A stretch of DNA of 64,000 nt from Ligustrum vulgare. Taxonomy: Eukaryota; Streptophyta; Magnoliopsida; Lamiales; Oleaceae. A program made the position numbers and the translations under genes. Of the stretch, positions 63,886 through 64,000 are shown piece by piece. Location of the stretch: positions 15,065,352 through 15,129,351 of the forward strand of contig OY743171.1 in the NCBI GenBank assembly GCA_963555705.1. Reading direction: 5' to 3'. The notes under the pieces were generated by a model. It was not told the DNA's origin and searched no databases. It saw only the letters and a list, made by a program, of their open reading frames with translations. Each line of letters starts with the position of its first letter. Position 1 is the stretch's first letter.

Positions 63886-64000
63886 ATGGCTCGAAGCAAG
63901 CAAACCGGAAGGAGGAGAGTCACCAGAGGCGGTGGTGGCATTGAAGAATCACCTCAACCAGACCCATCGAGGATGGGAACTCCTAGCGGCGCCATTGTTC
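63886..64000 (+). CDS. Start of an unidentified ORF, possible Sirevirus extra (envelope-like) ORF
   Basis: ATG at 63,886 in good context opens at least 38 codons and runs off the window. The start MARSKQTGRRRVTRGGGG is very basic and resembles the first residues of histone H3 (ARTKQTAR); the continuation IEESPQPDPSRMGTPSG does not resemble H3. Sireviruses of the Maximus type carry an extra ORF after pol, sometimes called envelope-like, and this would be its place. It could also be the first exon of an unrelated gene. No membrane segment is visible in the part present. Confidence 0.5.
   Translation, partial: MARSKQTGRRRVTRGGGGIEESPQPDPSRMGTPSGAIV

Larger units (their letters stand above)
56640..64000 (+). 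mobile_element. Sirevirus-type Ty1/copia element (right end outside window)
   Basis: The order is a 1.1-kb 5' LTR, PBS, gag with a coiled-coil-rich extension, protease, integrase, RT, RNase H, then a long 3' region with duplicated blocks and a further ORF. The RT motif YVDDIVFGSTS, the gag-pol linker and the extra downstream ORF are hallmarks of the Sirevirus (Maximus) lineage. No copy of the 5' LTR occurs before position 64,000, so the 3' LTR lies outside or is lost. gag and integrase are broken by a few frameshifts and stops; RT-RNase H is open throughout. Confidence 0.85.

Overview
The window is repeat-rich nuclear DNA of a flowering plant, most likely a eudicot. Evidence: Ty1/copia, Sirevirus and Tat-like Ty3/gypsy retroelements, CACTA, hAT, Tourist-like and Stowaway-like DNA transposons, AT-rich spacers, GT-AG introns, and broken copies of ordinary plant genes (a 2-oxoglutarate-dependent dioxygenase, an AIF/FSP1-like FAD oxidoreductase, an ARL8 GTPase, an importin-beta-like karyopherin). 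The species cannot be read from the sequence. No intact host gene, rRNA, tRNA gene or CRISPR array was found.

Layout. 1-2,114: internally deleted copia element A (minus strand), inside the 3' part of a Tat-like gypsy element whose LTR (3,287-5,626) is split by an hAT-type MITE. 5,627-6,820: copia gag fragment. 6,882-12,560: dioxygenase pseudogene (minus) split by copia B (7,105-12,300). 13,449-20,555: AIF-like pseudogene (plus) split by copia C (14,063-20,112), itself split by a Tourist-like MITE. 20,651-40,151: a 19.5-kb CACTA element with decayed TNP2-like and TNPA-like genes and an ARL8 fragment. It hosts an hAT element (23,143-27,592) that holds a 1-kb solo LTR, and copia D (28,858-34,294) that holds about 1 kb of mitochondrial-looking DNA. 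41,652-47,557: a second CACTA-type element without a recognisable transposase, carrying an importin-like exon and a 1.56-kb solo LTR. 47,558-56,639: degenerate LTRs, a Stowaway-like element, low-complexity DNA, a cluster of hairpins, a miRNA-precursor-like hairpin and a fragment of an acidic plant protein gene. 56,640-64,000: Sirevirus-type copia element (plus) with its 5' LTR, gag, pol and the start of a downstream ORF; its 3' end lies beyond the window.

How it fits together. Target-site duplications and reading frames that resume across insertions let the insertion order be read: host gene, then copia or CACTA, then hAT or MITE, then solo LTR or organelle DNA. Almost every coding region is broken by stops or frameshifts; many of the stops look like C-to-T changes at Trp, Arg or Gln codons, as expected for old methylated repeats. 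The best preserved coding region is the Sirevirus RT-RNase H reading frame. No new gene system with working parts was recognised. The most unusual signals are an ACGGCCGT array on a roughly 21-bp pitch in a solo LTR, a row of five hairpins near 48.8 kb, a 28-bp-stem hairpin near 55.1 kb, gene fragments inside both CACTA elements, and a histone-H3-tail-like start on the ORF at the window's right edge.
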